Of a stretch of DNA of 64,000 nt, positions 35,771 to 47,501 are shown piece after piece. Every line of letters starts with the position of its first letter. Within the stretch, counting starts at the first letter, position 1. The translations under genes and the position numbers were made by a program. The notes under the pieces were generated by a model. That model saw nothing but the letters and a program-made list of their open reading frames with translations, made no database searches and was not told the origin of the DNA. The stretch comes from Excoecaria cochinchinensis (lineage: Eukaryota > Streptophyta > Magnoliopsida > Malpighiales > Euphorbiaceae), in contig CANTUQ010000076.1 of the NCBI GenBank assembly GCA_947683425.1, positions 2,356,001-2,420,000 on the forward strand, in the 5' to 3' direction.

Positions 35771-36907
35771 TATGACGTGCGCCGGAACCCAACAAGGGCC
35801 CTCGCTTTTGGATCCGCCTTTGGGATTTGAGGGATTGGTTTGCGTCTTTTGATCATGGGTACCGCGAGACATCATGGGTGTATTCCTCCCAATAGAACAT
35901 TGAGAAGAACCACCTAGCCTCACGACACCTATAGGTACCTTTGAGGTATCATGGAGTCGCCACCCAATTTACAAGATATTGGAAAAAGATTCTAACCTCT
36001 TAATGGTCTAGACCAGAGATTAGTGTTCGGAACTTCACTCTTATTTATGCTTTGATTAATTATAAATGAGTTTTTAACCTCTTAAAATTATATCTCTTAT
36101 CTCACACGATCAATGCATTTAAATTTAAAGGCGCATCGCAAGCATTCAAAAGCGGTAAAGGAAAGCGATAAATAAAGCGATAAAGAAAAGCGGTAAATGA
36201 AAGCGATAAACACACAAGCACACAATTACAAGGAAAATAGGGGCGGAATACAACCCCAATAAAAGGAGATTAGAAATGTAAGTGGGGACAGAATACAATC
36301 CCCCAAAATTAAATAGTGTTGCCCCAAAATTAATTACGAGGCCCCAAAAAAAATGAACATAAATTTAAAACAATCAAACAAAATAAAGAAAGACATTTAT
36401 AAATCGGGGCATTCGTTTGGTTTAGGAACGTTGGTTTCTACGCGCTTATTTGAGAGTTTAGGAATACTGGGTCCCTCGCGTTTATTTAAAGAGGGATCGA
36501 AGAGTAGTTTCGATTTTTTGATGAAAACGGGGATGAGTGATCCCATTTTTGGAGAAAATTGACTCTTCGTTTTAATTGTGATGTTTTTATTGTTCGGCTA
36601 AAATAAGGGATATTGGTCCCAATTTTATTAGTAAAAATTTACATTTAATTATAGAAATATTTTTGTGATTTTTTATCCCACGCGTGCATAAATAAATATT
36701 TGCAAATAAACACAAAACATATAGAAAGAGAGTTGAAAAGGTCTCACCAAACCGAAGTGTTGGTCCTCATGTCGCGACCCATCCGAGGAGTCACGAGGAT
36801 GCTCAAATAGCCCGACTCAAGTTAAATTTCAGACAAAAATAATATCAAAAATATTAGTAAATATTCTAAAGATTGATCAAGCAAAGACAAAATAAATATT
36901 GGGCACG

Positions 36908-36980
<73 letters not shown>

Positions 36981-37025
36981 TGATGATAAAAATGTCATAA
37001 TAATAAAATAAAGTAATAAACAAAT

Positions 37026-37062
<37 letters not shown>

Positions 37063-37219
37063 GGAAACAAAACCTAGACTAAGTGATGTTAACAGTGATG
37101 GCATGCTGACACCGAACAATGACAATAATTATAATGAAACTAATACACAAAGAAGTAATAATGATAATAAAAATAACATTAGTAAACCAAACAAGCATGA
37201 GGGCAACGGGAAGCAAACA

Positions 37220-37271
<52 letters not shown>

Positions 37272-37337
37272 GCAGAACATTAACAGTAGCAAAAGGAAAA
37301 AAACCCAAATAATAAAGCAATAACAATAGCAATAATA

Positions 37338-37409
<72 letters not shown>

Positions 37410-38548
37410 GTGATGATGGAGTGCACAGTGATGCAAGGAGAGTGAAAATAGCCATAAGAAAAAGGAAAAAAGAAAAGTCAACAATAAATATGAACATAAC
37501 AATGGAAATAGCCAACAATGGCAATATTAATAACAGTGGCCAAAATAATAGTAGCATAATATTAAAAATACTAGTAGTAATCATGGTAATAATAGCAAAA
37601 ATAACAATAAATAACAAGCAAAAATAAATGAGGACGGGTCCAAAGTGTTTACCCTCATAATTTTATAGATCGGAGAAACGGTGTCTCGATTTGTTTTCCT
37701 TATCGAATTTGTGGTGATGAATACTTGAAGAAAATGTAGAAATTGATATTTTAAAATAAATTAAGAGAATATTTTGATAAAAAATATTTTTGGTGGATGA
37801 TTGAGCAAAGGAAATTAATTTTTCAAGCTCAAATCACCCAAAAAATGGATTATATTTTTTGAAGAAAAATAAATAAATTAAAGCTTGAGAAAAAGAAAAA
37901 AAGAACTTAAGAATATTTTGAAGAATTTTTGAAGAAGAAAACAAGTCTTTTGATGGAGAGAAGAAAAACTAGAGAGAAAATTAAAATCCTTTTGTTTTTT
38001 GAAAACCTTTGCCGTCCCCTGAAAATGAGGGATGAAAACCCTCTTAATTTTTGCCTTGCCCGAAAATAGGAAGAGAACAAAATCCCTTTCATTTTTCATT
38101 AACCAAGAATTGCATAAAAGTGTGAAACAACGGAAAAAATTAGACTGGAAAAGAAGGAAAATCAGAAAACGCAGGAAAAAGAGACAGGCGGCCAAAGAGG
38201 GCCGCGCGTGGGGGTGGGCGCGCGATGCCCCTTCTACGCGGGCGCAGGGGCACCCTGCCGCTCCGGCGCCCCTGCCGGCTGGGGTGGCCTGCCACGCGGG
38301 CGCCCCCGCGCGCTGTCGCAGGTGGCACTCGCGATTTTTTTTTTATAAAAGCCTTATGGGCACAAAATTAATATTTTCTACCCTATTTTAATTTTTAATT
38401 TCTAAAATATATATTTTGAATTATTTTTCTAAAAAACAAAATTTTGACAAGGAAACAATCAATTCTCACTTTCTCGCCGAAAATCGGTCTTTTATTTTCA
38501 TCATTGAGTAATCCTGATCTTGGATCGCCTCGGGACCCGGTGTCTACA
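35771..38548 (-). repeat. B 5' LTR
   Basis: 2778 bp; starts TGTAGACACC at 38548 and ends CGTCATA at the PBS. It contains a strongly GC-rich block at 38195-38335 (CGCGGGCGCAGGGGCACCCT and similar) about 215-390 bp from its start. Four (ATA)n runs lie at 36908-36978, 37028-37063, 37219-37270 and 37333-37409. The poly-Tyr, poly-Leu and poly-Asn ORFs here are read-through of those microsatellites. Confidence 0.85.
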
Positions 38549-39494
38549 GCCTCTCAAACTGATTTGAGCTAAGGGTTATAGTAGAACCCGGGGCCAACAT
38601 GGGCGAAAAAACTAGTGGGACAGGTGTGGAAGCCTGTGGAGCTGGCGGGAAAAATTGTGTGGGAGTTGAAGGGAGAGGTGTTTGGGCAGGTGATTGGGAG
38701 GCAGGCGCTTGAGCTGCCATTGAGGTTAGAGTAGCTAGGAAAGCTTGAGCTGTTTACGGGGTAAGACCAGGAATGGCTGGAACGGGGGTAGGTTGTTGAG
38801 GAGCTAGATTTTATGGGTGGTAAAAGGGTTGTGGAGCTGGTAACAGTGGGAACAGCTCATACGGAACTGGTAGAGGTTGTATTGTTGTTTAAATAATTGG
38901 ACGAGAGGTGGCTGAATTAATTGGCATTGGATTTGCGGAGGCTGAATTCGGGGAGGCTTAATTTATGGGGGTTGGTTGGCTGGAGGAGCAGCAGCAACTG
39001 CTAAGTCAGGGAAGAGATCCACTGAAAAATCTAAAAGGTCCACGCTTACCGCACGAAATGATGATAGTTCAAAATTCCTGAGCTGGCAGCTTGAAACGGT
39101 CATCTGAAAATAAAGAATTCCAGCGAATTTTCGATCAAGGATACTCTGACGATCAAGTCAGAAAGATTGACGATAATAATGGTATTGTAATTGGAAAGAA
39201 TCAAGAAGAAAAATATACCTGGATTCCCCCTTTTATAGAGTTAGGAATCAGTGTTGGAGAAGGAATCCTTTTTCTCATGGGATAGGTATTGCCAATAGAG
39301 CTGAAGCTGGGAGTCCTAACTGGAGCAGAACTTAGACTTTAAATAGATAGGAATACTTCCTGATCAAATAAGGGTAATTCCCATTTAGATAAGGTTGAAT
39401 TACTAATTAGATAATGTTGATCACGAAGAAAACACGTTGCAAGTTAGTGGAAGTCCTTAAAGGATTCCAACAATCCTAATGATCCCAGGAGACG
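38549..39494 (-). pseudogene. Z gag N-terminus, leader and LTR promoter
   Basis: Minus strand: a proline/glutamine-rich segment (PAPQASTPVPLVFSPMLAPG, then SSNQFERL at the B insertion) with frame changes; upstream an FSVDLFPDLAVAAAPPANQP stretch; then non-coding leader. A promoter-like TATAAAAGGGGG is at 39237-39226. I read it as the 5' end of Z because it continues beyond B in the same orientation and nothing of B or A extends past 38548. I could not find the Z PBS. Confidence 0.55.
39226..39237 (-). promoter_or_regulatory. TATA box of Z LTR
   Basis: Minus strand TATAAAAGGGGG, in the position expected for a gypsy LTR promoter. Supports minus orientation of Z. Confidence 0.6.
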
Positions 39495-39832
39495 TGTAAC
39501 AACCCAAAAAGTACCCTAGAAAGATTTGTGCATATTGAGGATGAGTAGTGATCGAAGTTGTGCAAGTTGAAGTGTTTGGTATGCCATTTGGACAATTTAA
39601 TAAATAATATAAAAGTTCCGATAAGTGCGGCCAATGGTAAAATTATGAAGTATGGAACTAGGACTTGATTGGAAGGAGAAAGATTTATTTAGTGGGTCAA
39701 TGTGAAGAATTATTAAATTATGAATATCAATGCATGAGATTTTTAGAGTTGAAGGATAAAAAGGAGATTTTGACATAAATATCTAAATTGGACCAATGGG
39801 AATGTGACAAGTGGCAAGGGGATAAGAAGGAG

Positions 39833-39840
39833 TATAAAAG
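39833..39840 (+). promoter_or_regulatory. TATA box of solo LTR 2
   Basis: TATAAAAG about 340 bp from the LTR start, followed by a pyrimidine-rich stretch with CTTCTT repeats. Probable retroelement promoter. Confidence 0.6.
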
Positions 39841-40594
39841 AGGAGAGAGAGGGCAGAAAATCTGTCCTCCCCATTTCCTGTTCTCCCGTTCTCCCTCTGT
39901 TCCTATTCTTCTTCTTCTTCTTCTTATTCTTCTAGCTTCAATGCCATTTGCTCTCCTTTAAGATCAAAGCCCAAGATTTGATGATGAAATTGATTAGATC
40001 AAGTGATTTAAGTGAAGATTTTGTGGGAAAGGTAAGTTTAAGTTTTGATTTCTTTGATTTCTTTTGATTAGCTTTTAAACTCTAGATTTATGTTTTGTAT
40101 ATTTATATGTGTTTTGATGAGGATTTTGGGATGAGAAAGATCTTGGTTGAGTTTGGGAGCAAGAAAGATCATCTAAGGAAGCTATTAGGAGCAAAGGAGT
40201 TAAGGTTAGGGATTTTGTTATTTTGATGTATATTTTGATTTGGGGTTTTGATTTGATTTTCTGAAAATTTATGGAGTTAAAATTGTTTAGAAATGTTCCA
40301 AGTGTTATGTGTTTGAATAATTTTGGGTTAAGATGTTTTGTATGTGGATTATTTAACCAAAGTGTGTTTTGATTGGAATTTTAAAGTTGTTTTGCTGATT
40401 GTCGATTTAAAGATTTTGATTATGATTAATTTATGATTTGATTGAAATAATTGGAATAAAAGTTGGGTTTTGTGTTAATTATGAGGTTTTGAATGAGCTA
40501 TTGGTTTTGTGTTGAAGTTTGAATTGAATGGGAGTTTTGGGTGTGATTTTTGGAAGAAATAATTTCTACAAATTTTCGCTGGAATCTGGAAAAT

Positions 40595-40985
40595 GCGACT
40601 CTGTCGCAAGCGCGATACTTGTCGCGATCGCGACAGAGATGGGTTCTTCGTTTCGGTGAGGGGGTGCACGAGTCGTGCATGTAGTGCCCGTGCACTTGTG
40701 CATGAGTCGTGCACATGGTACACGAGTAGTGCACATGGTGCACGAGTCGTGCACATGGAGCAGAGTTGTGCACATGGAGCAGGAGTCGTGCACTTGGTGC
40801 ACGACTCGTGCTGCAAAGCATGACTCATGGCAGTCTCCTCTCCCTCTTGCGCCTGCTTTGGTCCTTTGTGATTTGCCTTCATGAGTCGTGTCTCTAAGCA
40901 CGACTCGTGCTCGATTCCTTGTCCGCAGGGCAAGCTTGGCCACTGTCGCGAGCGCGACCTTTGGTCGCAATCACGACAGTCCCCT
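40595..40985. repeat. Palindrome cluster in solo LTR 2
   Basis: TGTCGCAAGCGCGATACTTG and TGTCGCGATCGCGACAG (40601-40636) are followed by about eight units of the roughly 20-bp words GAGTCGTGCACATGGTGCAC and close variants (40670-40830). Isolated copies follow at 40883-40912, then TGTCGCGAGCGCGAC at 40943. It corresponds in position to the cluster in solo LTR 1. Confidence 0.85.
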
Positions 40986-42868
40986 CTCTGTTTCAAAATA
41001 TTTTTTAAAGATCTTCTTCTTTGCATGGTTTCTCACTTATGCTATGCATATATGATTTAAAATGTGAATTATTCAATGTGTTCCCATGTATAGTAATTAT
41101 TGAAATATGAGAATTTGATCTACTATTATTGTGTTATAAATGGATATGTATAATGAAATGTAAGCTTATCTGTTAAGTTTAAATGAATGCATGATGATTA
41201 ATAATATGATTACGTTTGATATGTTCTTATGAATACTTCGATCTATGAAATCACATGTGATTAGTTTTGAATATGATAAATGTAATTGTACATATGACTT
41301 GCAAATATATGAATGCATGTGATCATAAAAAAATGTTACAAGTATTTAATGGAAGTATTTAATGGAATGTATATATATAAGTGAAACGTGACGAATTCAA
41401 TAATGATATGGAAAATTTAGCCTGCGTGAGTCGGTAGTGGATTGATAGGCATGCCTATAGAGTTCTGATGCTGCAGCCCCTTTGTTCTATTTGGACCCTG
41501 ATCAGGTCCCCGTTTGGATTCTCGCGATCCCCAATGTGTATGGATCTTGTTTAAAATCCCCAATGTGAAAATATTTTGAATGAGAAAAATATGACGTTGC
41601 TTTTCGATTGTACCCACGGGTACCCCCAATGTATTTTGTTACTCGTTTATCCACCCCTTTGACTTAGCAGGCAATTAAAAGAGTAAATTAATGTGAATTA
41701 ATTGATAAGTTCTGTGATGATGTGCAAAAAGTTATGCGAATAAGCATTTGAAAGTGTTTGTTAAGATATTGAGCTTGTGCTTTACGCACTTAATTGTTCT
41801 GGATCCTTTATGGACATCTATGTGGAAATGTGTGGTATCTTCGGGTACCGATGTGTTTTGTGTAATAAGCCAATATCGGTAAATGAAAAGAGATATAACA
41901 AATAATGTTATTCTGACAAGTGTGTATGAATGAATACTGACTGCATGAGAATTTGTATGTGAAAAATGCATATTATGAATCTGTTTAAAGGTTATGAGTA
42001 TGATTATATGAAGTCTTCATAGGAAATTTGTGAAGTGTCTGATATGCGTATTTGCTATGGTTGACTAATCAGTGAATGAATTTTTACGTAAATATATGTA
42101 TGTATATTTGTTGATGTGTTTAAAACGAGAATACAGGTATGTTATAATATTTGCCTACTGGATCGTTGCCTGGATAATTACTGTAAGTATATTGGTAAAA
42201 AATTTATTTGCATTGTTTGTTGTTCTGTATGAGCACGATAATGATATGCATATATTAGTTAAAGGGAAATAAAGTAGTAAGCATGATAGATAATTGGATT
42301 TAGGAAATCAAATAGGATTAACTCTATAGCATGTGGGTATAAAGTTTCTGTAGAATTATGTGGTTCTGATTCCCAATAATAGGAATACGTAGGAAGCTTG
42401 GGATAATTATTTCAGGCTCGAACCAAATCTGAGAATCAGAGTGTTTTGGTTTTGAGCAATGTAATAGATAAATCAAATGAAATGTTTTGACTTCATTATC
42501 GATATTGTAATCTGCATGATTTTGGAAATATTAGTAATAATGGGAATGGGTAAGACTTAGTATTTTTTGACTAGCAAATGTATTTTGGTAACGTATGAGG
42601 TATAACTATTTATATGGTCAATTAATGAATTAGGTGAATGATGGGTATGTGTAATGTTCTTTTGATTAAAAAGTAATAAGGTAAATTTCTGGTTCTGGTA
42701 TATAAATGAATGTGTGAATGAAATTGCTTAGGTTTTTGTATGAGAATAATGATATGAATTTGTAATAGTCTTAACAGGTGTACTTTATGTTTATGTATAT
42801 ATATATATTGATTTACATGTGTTTGCCTCAGCAACCACTGTGAGTGGCTGCCCATTATTTGTTCCACC

Positions 42869-42890
42869 CGACTAAGCGTTATCGCTTAGC
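42869..42890. repeat. Conserved CTAAGCG palindrome in solo LTR 2
   Basis: CTAAGCGTTATCGCTTAG forms a 7-bp stem with a short loop. The counterpart CTAAGCGATAAACGCTTAG is at 28497-28516 in solo LTR 1, although surrounding sequence has diverged. Confidence 0.7.
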
Positions 42891-43231
42891 ACGGTTATTT
42901 GCCCATGCAGGTTAGGAGATCAGAGTAGCGCAGCGGTCCGCCGAGTTTTGGCCAACGAGTCGCTAGATTTTCATAGGAAGTATTTTTGATTTCGGTATGT
43001 AATTAAATTTCATTTATTTAGCATTTGTAATGAGATGTAATAACCTTTAGTGCGAATGATGGTGTGTGTGAGATAAGTTTACGATGTATATGTGGTTGAG
43101 GTTCTAGATGTTAGAAATTTTATTATTCCGTCTTCTGTTTTGCTAAGTAAGTGTCTCGTCCGGTAACACCCTTCGCTAACCGTAGCTCTCTATCCTTCGT
43201 TATGCTACGTGTGGGAGTTGGGGGTGTTACA

Positions 43232-43383
43232 AGACGAGCACTTTTTGAGCTACTAGATAATACCGAGCTGTTATTGAGAGATTTTAGATCAGCTCGACTG
43301 TCCGAATTCAAGAGCAAAATGAAACCGAATTTCTTGAAGGGGATAAGACGAAACTGAACTCCTTGAAGAGTATCCGGTTATCA
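43232..43383 (-). repeat. Probable start of Z 5' LTR
   Basis: Continues 39494 leftwards across solo LTR 2. On the minus strand a plausible LTR start is TGATAACCGG at 43383, after which A/T-rich DNA of different character begins. The Z 3' LTR is outside the window, so the boundary cannot be confirmed here. Confidence 0.35.
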
Positions 43384-43790
43384 ATTATATATTTAAAATT
43401 TAAATTATATACTTATACAATTTAAAATATATAAATATATAATATATCTTTAAACTTCATTTTTTTGCAAAAGAAAAAATCTACGTGAGTGGCAAATATA
43501 TTCTCAAGGGGTAAATAGAGTATAACAATTTTTTTTCTTTTTACTTTAAAAGCTGAAACAGTTTGGAGTACAAACCTAATTTATAACAAAACACGAAAAA
43601 TCAGTTTTCAATATCTAAGAGTCTTGTTCAAACTTTTCAAATTAATTATGCTTTTTCATCACACAAGCTTAATTCTTGAGCAACATCTATAAAACCTTAC
43701 AAAAATTGATTAATAAAAGTCAAGTTATATAAGATAATCTAAAGCATAAACAATATATTGTCAGTTTTACAAGTATTAAGCATCTATAAG
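43384..43790. other. A/T-rich spacer
   Basis: No gene or repeat recognised. Ends with the 8-bp target duplication TCTATAAG of the next element. Confidence 0.4.
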
Positions 43791-44044
43791 TATGGGTGTA
43801 TAAATTTCGGTCCAGTTCGGTCCTTTACAAATCTCCATATTGTATTGAAATTTCGGTTTTTATAAATTTTGGTACAGTTCAGTACGGTTCTTATAATTTT
43901 CGGTACAGTTCGGTTCGGTTATTCGGTTCTTTCGGTACAAAATAAAATAAGATAATATAATACGGTATTTCGGATAATTCAATATTTTTAAAAATTTACA
44001 ATATAAATATATACAATAATAAATACAAATATAATTAAAATATC

Positions 44045-44200
44045 TCAACAAGTACATAAAATTTTACATTCAATTTTAAGAAAATCTTTTAATTTATTTC
44101 TCTCCTTCATAAAAAGAGAACAACATCTCCTAGCAATAGTCACTCTAGATGGAATTTTAAATTTAGGATAAATTGCTTTAATAAATTTCCTCCGACGACT
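44045..44200 (-). pseudogene. hAT transposase fragment
   Basis: Minus strand reads RRRKFIKAIYPKFKIPSRVT, then IARRCCSLFMKERNKLKDFL. This resembles the region between the BED zinc finger and the catalytic core of plant hAT transposases. Only about 45 residues are recognisable; the dimerisation domain is absent. Confidence 0.6.
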
Positions 44201-44639
44201 AGCAGTGGCTAATGGAGGAGGCAACAGTGGACTGGTTGCCAAGAAGGAAAATGCAGCCAAGCTGTTGTCCCTCTACACAGAGCCCGACGAAAAATAAGAA
44301 AGAAGGAAAGAAGAAAGAGCTGATGAACGACAGCTATAGTCGGAGGGGCAGAGATGACAGTGGCGGCGATGGGAAGGAAGAAACGCAAGTATAGGATAGA
44401 ACCAACGAGAAAAATAGGAAAAATTGTGGGACTGGACATGATTTCGAGACAGAGAAGGAAGAGGCAGACACTAATTAGGTTTTTTTTTTTATTTTCTTTT
44501 ATATATATATAATGAAATATAAAATCGGTCGGATTCCCTCCAAATATTTCAATTCCCTCCAAATATTTTAATAATAATTGTATATAATTATATTATTAAA
44601 ATACATCTTCATTTATTCACATAAATATTGTGCTAAATA

Positions 44640-45860
44640 TAAATGAGTATTAGTTGAGTAACGCTAAAAATAAAAAAAAAATTAAAATTTTATTACAAAT
44701 AATTATACATAATTTCATTTTTAATTTACATATTTCATATACGTATTGTGATAAAAAAAATATATGAGTATTAGTTGAGTCACAGTAAAAGTAAATGAAA
44801 TTAATTAGTAAAGTGATTATATAATAAAATATTCAATTGTATATAATTATATTATTAAAATAAATCATCAATTATTCAAATAGATATTGTGCCAAAAATA
44901 GATAAGTACTAATTGAGTGACACTAAATATAAATAAAATTAATTGATAAGGTAATTACGTATACAGTCTCGGCTAATTATATAGTTAGGATCCATCCACA
45001 TATATTATCTTGACTCAGTTATTATATCCAATTTCACTGAATTTGGCTTAACAGTTAAAAAATTATTAATTAATATTATAGTCAATAGTTATAAGGGTAA
45101 ATGTAAAAATAGCACCAAAAGTAAATAAAATTAATTGGTAAAGTGATTGTGTATATAAATATTTGTACAAAAAGAAAAAATAAGTAGTAGTTGAGTGACA
45201 TTAAAGTTAAATTAAATTAAACATGAATTAGTAAAATTTAATTTTATATAATAAAATTATTAATTTACAAATCAATTACTCATATAAGTATTGTGTCAAA
45301 ATAGATAGATACTAGTTTAGTGACACTAATAATTAATGAAATTAATTATTAAGGTAATTATATATTTATATAATTACATGAATTGAATTGATAAATTTCA
45401 TTATATATAATAATTATATATAATTATATTATTAATTTATATACTCAATTACTCATATAAGTATTGTGTAAAAAATATATGAGTACTAGTTGAGTGATAC
45501 TAAAAATAAATAAAATTAATTGGTAAAATGATTATATACTTATATAATTATATTAATTAGTAAAATTTAATTATATATAATTAAATTATTAACGTATAAC
45601 TCAATTACTTATATAGGTATTGTATCAAAATAGATAAATACTAGTTAAGCGATATTAAAAATAAATAAAATTAATTGATAAACTAATTATATACTCATAT
45701 AATTATATTAATTAGTAAAATTTCATTGATATAATAATTATATTTATGTGTGTATATAAATATTTGTACAAAATGAAAAATTATATAGTAGTTGAGTGAC
45801 ACTAAACGTAAATTAAATTAAAATAAATTATTTTAATTGCACATTTATATAAATATGATA
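44640..45860. repeat. Degenerate tandem array inside the hAT element
   Basis: About nine units, 120-180 bp apart, each with a version of TAGTTGAGTGACACTAAAA, then AAATAAAATTAATTGGTAAA and an ATAAGTATTGTG word. Units are heavily diverged and A/T-rich. Nothing coding. Confidence 0.7.
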
Positions 45861-46280
45861 ATTAAATTTATCTTATTAATAATCAAAATATTTATTTTAA
45901 TTTATTAACTATTTATTATATTAATTTCGTGCGTTAAATATTTAATACAAATAATTATGAAGTTAAATTTATATAATAACTATATAATAGAAATTATAAA
46001 TAATATTTATATATAAATTACTACTAGTATTATATATAATAATTAATAAATATCGGTTCTTTCGGTCCAATTCTATTTTAAACAGTTCGATACGGTTCAA
46101 TACGGTTTTCGATTCGGTTCTAGTACAATTCGGTTCGATTCTAGTTAAAAAATCAACAGTACAATTCGGTTCAGTTCTAATAAAAAAAAATCAACAGTAC
46201 AATTCGATTTGAAATTTTTTTTTTGGGTACTTCAATACGGTATAACAAAATTCAGAACCGTATACACATCTATCTATAAG

Positions 46281-46593
46281 TAAAGCACGAAAATCAAAGA
46301 GGGTAAAGGAATAAAAAATTGACACAACGATTCATAAAAGATCAGATTTTTACCCGCATCAGTTTTTCAAAACAATTCGTTTCAAGAATTTTTCTATTTT
46401 TAGTGACTCTACTTCAAAGGAATAATTAAGAATCAAGTCAATCACAGTGCTATAGCTACCCACAGCTTTTTTTTTTCCATTTAAAACACTAATAAATACT
46501 TAGCCACGTTTTCCCAAATAAAATAACATAAACACTAGTTGGTTATTTTCTTAAATCCCAGCAATCCACTCATAAGTATATAAAGCCCACCAA
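46281..46593. other. Unassigned A/T-rich DNA
   Basis: Flank of the hAT element. No ORF, repeat or RNA gene recognised. Confidence 0.4.
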
Positions 46594-46815
46594 CACTATA
46601 AGAAAATTAATGATTTCCGGCAAAAAAATTTTCGTCAAAAATAAGATTACTGATGAAAACAATCATTGAAAAAATGGCCAAAGGTAATTTTTTCAACAGA
46701 AAATATCATTTTATACCTACGGAATTAATCATTTCATCATTTCATCGATAAATTTAATTCTACCAACGAGATTTTCCGTCGTTATTCCATCGATAACTTT
46801 AACAATGCTGATAAA
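46594..46815. mobile_element. Lone CACTA transposon end
   Basis: CACTATAAGAAAA at 46594 is one base from the terminus at 11448. It is followed by subterminal words with CCGTCG and ATCGATAA cores. No matching right end is visible downstream, so this is a decayed or truncated copy. Confidence 0.5.
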
Positions 46816-46969
46816 AACAATTAAATAAAACATTAAAACAGAATGAGTAACCACTCCACCTCAAACAAAATTCATTGTAAACCACATATATTATCTTTCT
46901 ACAAAGCTTAAATTTAAATTCTTGGCCAATAAAACTTTCTCAAGGCAAAAAAACTACAATAATTGTTAA

Positions 46970-47501
46970 TTGTTTGTTTTTTTGTTATGTACCAATTCGC
47001 TTGATTCACAAACAACATTATCAAACCACTGACAAAGTAAAGCACTGATGAAATTATCAGCATTTGATACGGCTCCTGAGCATCTTGTCATTGCTGTTGC
47101 TCCAATAAGCGACATAGCCAAAACTAGACCTTCAACTGTTGTTTGAAGTTCAAGGTCCTTTTTAATGTAAACAATAGCAGCTGCAAGCAGAGAGAGAAAA
47201 TTACAGGCTTGCATTAATATTTCCCACCAGTGAACACGCTAATTAACAGGTAAAAGATGAAACATTTATAACCATACAGGAAATCAAGTTATTATGACAA
47301 CTAATTCAAGAAATTTATTTTGAATTTAAATACAAACATATTAACTTTCAAAATTGTCATACATCAACCAATTCTTTTCTTTCATTAAATAGATTAAAGA
47401 TTTAGTGTTCAAAAACAAGTACCAGCAATAGTAGTATTATCCCATCCTTGTAAGAAGCTGCCAATGCAAGCAGCAATAGCAACAAATACTGCTCCCCTCA
47501 C
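46970..47501 (-). pseudogene. Tonoplast monosaccharide transporter (TMT/MSSP-like) 5' fragment
   Basis: Exon 1 (47501-47423) reads RGAVFVAIAACIGSFLQGWD then NTTIA; the start codon position is GTG, not ATG. A GT...AG intron (47422-47181) leads to exon 2 (47180 down) with AAIVYIKKDLELQTTVEGLV and LAMSLIGATAMTRCSGAVSN. A frameshift follows, after which SSVLYFVSGLIML can be read in another frame before similarity ends near 46975. This is the N-terminus of plant sugar/proton antiporters of the vacuolar membrane: first transmembrane helices only. The lost start, frameshift and missing loop and C-terminal helices make it a pseudogene. Confidence 0.75.

Larger units (their letters stand above)
27779..38548 (-). 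mobile_element. B: 5' part of a gag-bearing Ogre-like derivative
   Basis: Keeps a 5' LTR (35771-38548), PBS, leader, gag (33240-34636), a pol linker trace, the inverted RT fragment and some 3' sequence. It has no 3' LTR. A solo LTR (28071-32173) is nested in it. The right flank GCCTC (38549-38553) has no partner at the left end. It shares the inverted RT fragment with R1. It lies in the gag region of Z. Confidence 0.7.
39495..43231 (+). mobile_element. Solo LTR 2, Tekay/Del-like family
   Basis: 3737 bp from TGTAACAACCC to GGGGGTGTTACA with perfect target duplication AGACG (39490-39494, 43232-43236). A TATAAAAG at 39833-39840 followed by a C/T-rich tract (39860-39935) sets the plus orientation. 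No internal retroelement genes. It is a diverged, oppositely oriented relative of solo LTR 1. It lies in the LTR of Z. Confidence 0.85.
43791..46272 (-). mobile_element. Non-autonomous hAT-type element with residual transposase fragment
   Basis: 2482 bp with perfect 8-bp target duplication TCTATAAG (43783-43790, 46273-46280), imperfect terminal inverted repeats TATGGGTGTATA / TAGATGTGTATA, and TTCGGTTCGGTT-type subterminal repeats at both ends. An 8-bp duplication and these termini fit the hAT superfamily. Inside, a short transposase-like coding piece and a long A/T-rich array replace the rest of the gene. Confidence 0.85.

Noticed and set aside
36822..37617. Long ORFs of Leu, Tyr, Ile or Asn runs
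   Set aside because: They are read-through of (ATA)n microsatellites in the B LTR.
20226..38548. One complete element with LTRs 20226-22167 and 35771-38548
   Set aside because: The LTRs differ in length and sequence beyond their ends, flanks do not match, and RT-type sequence occurs twice inside.
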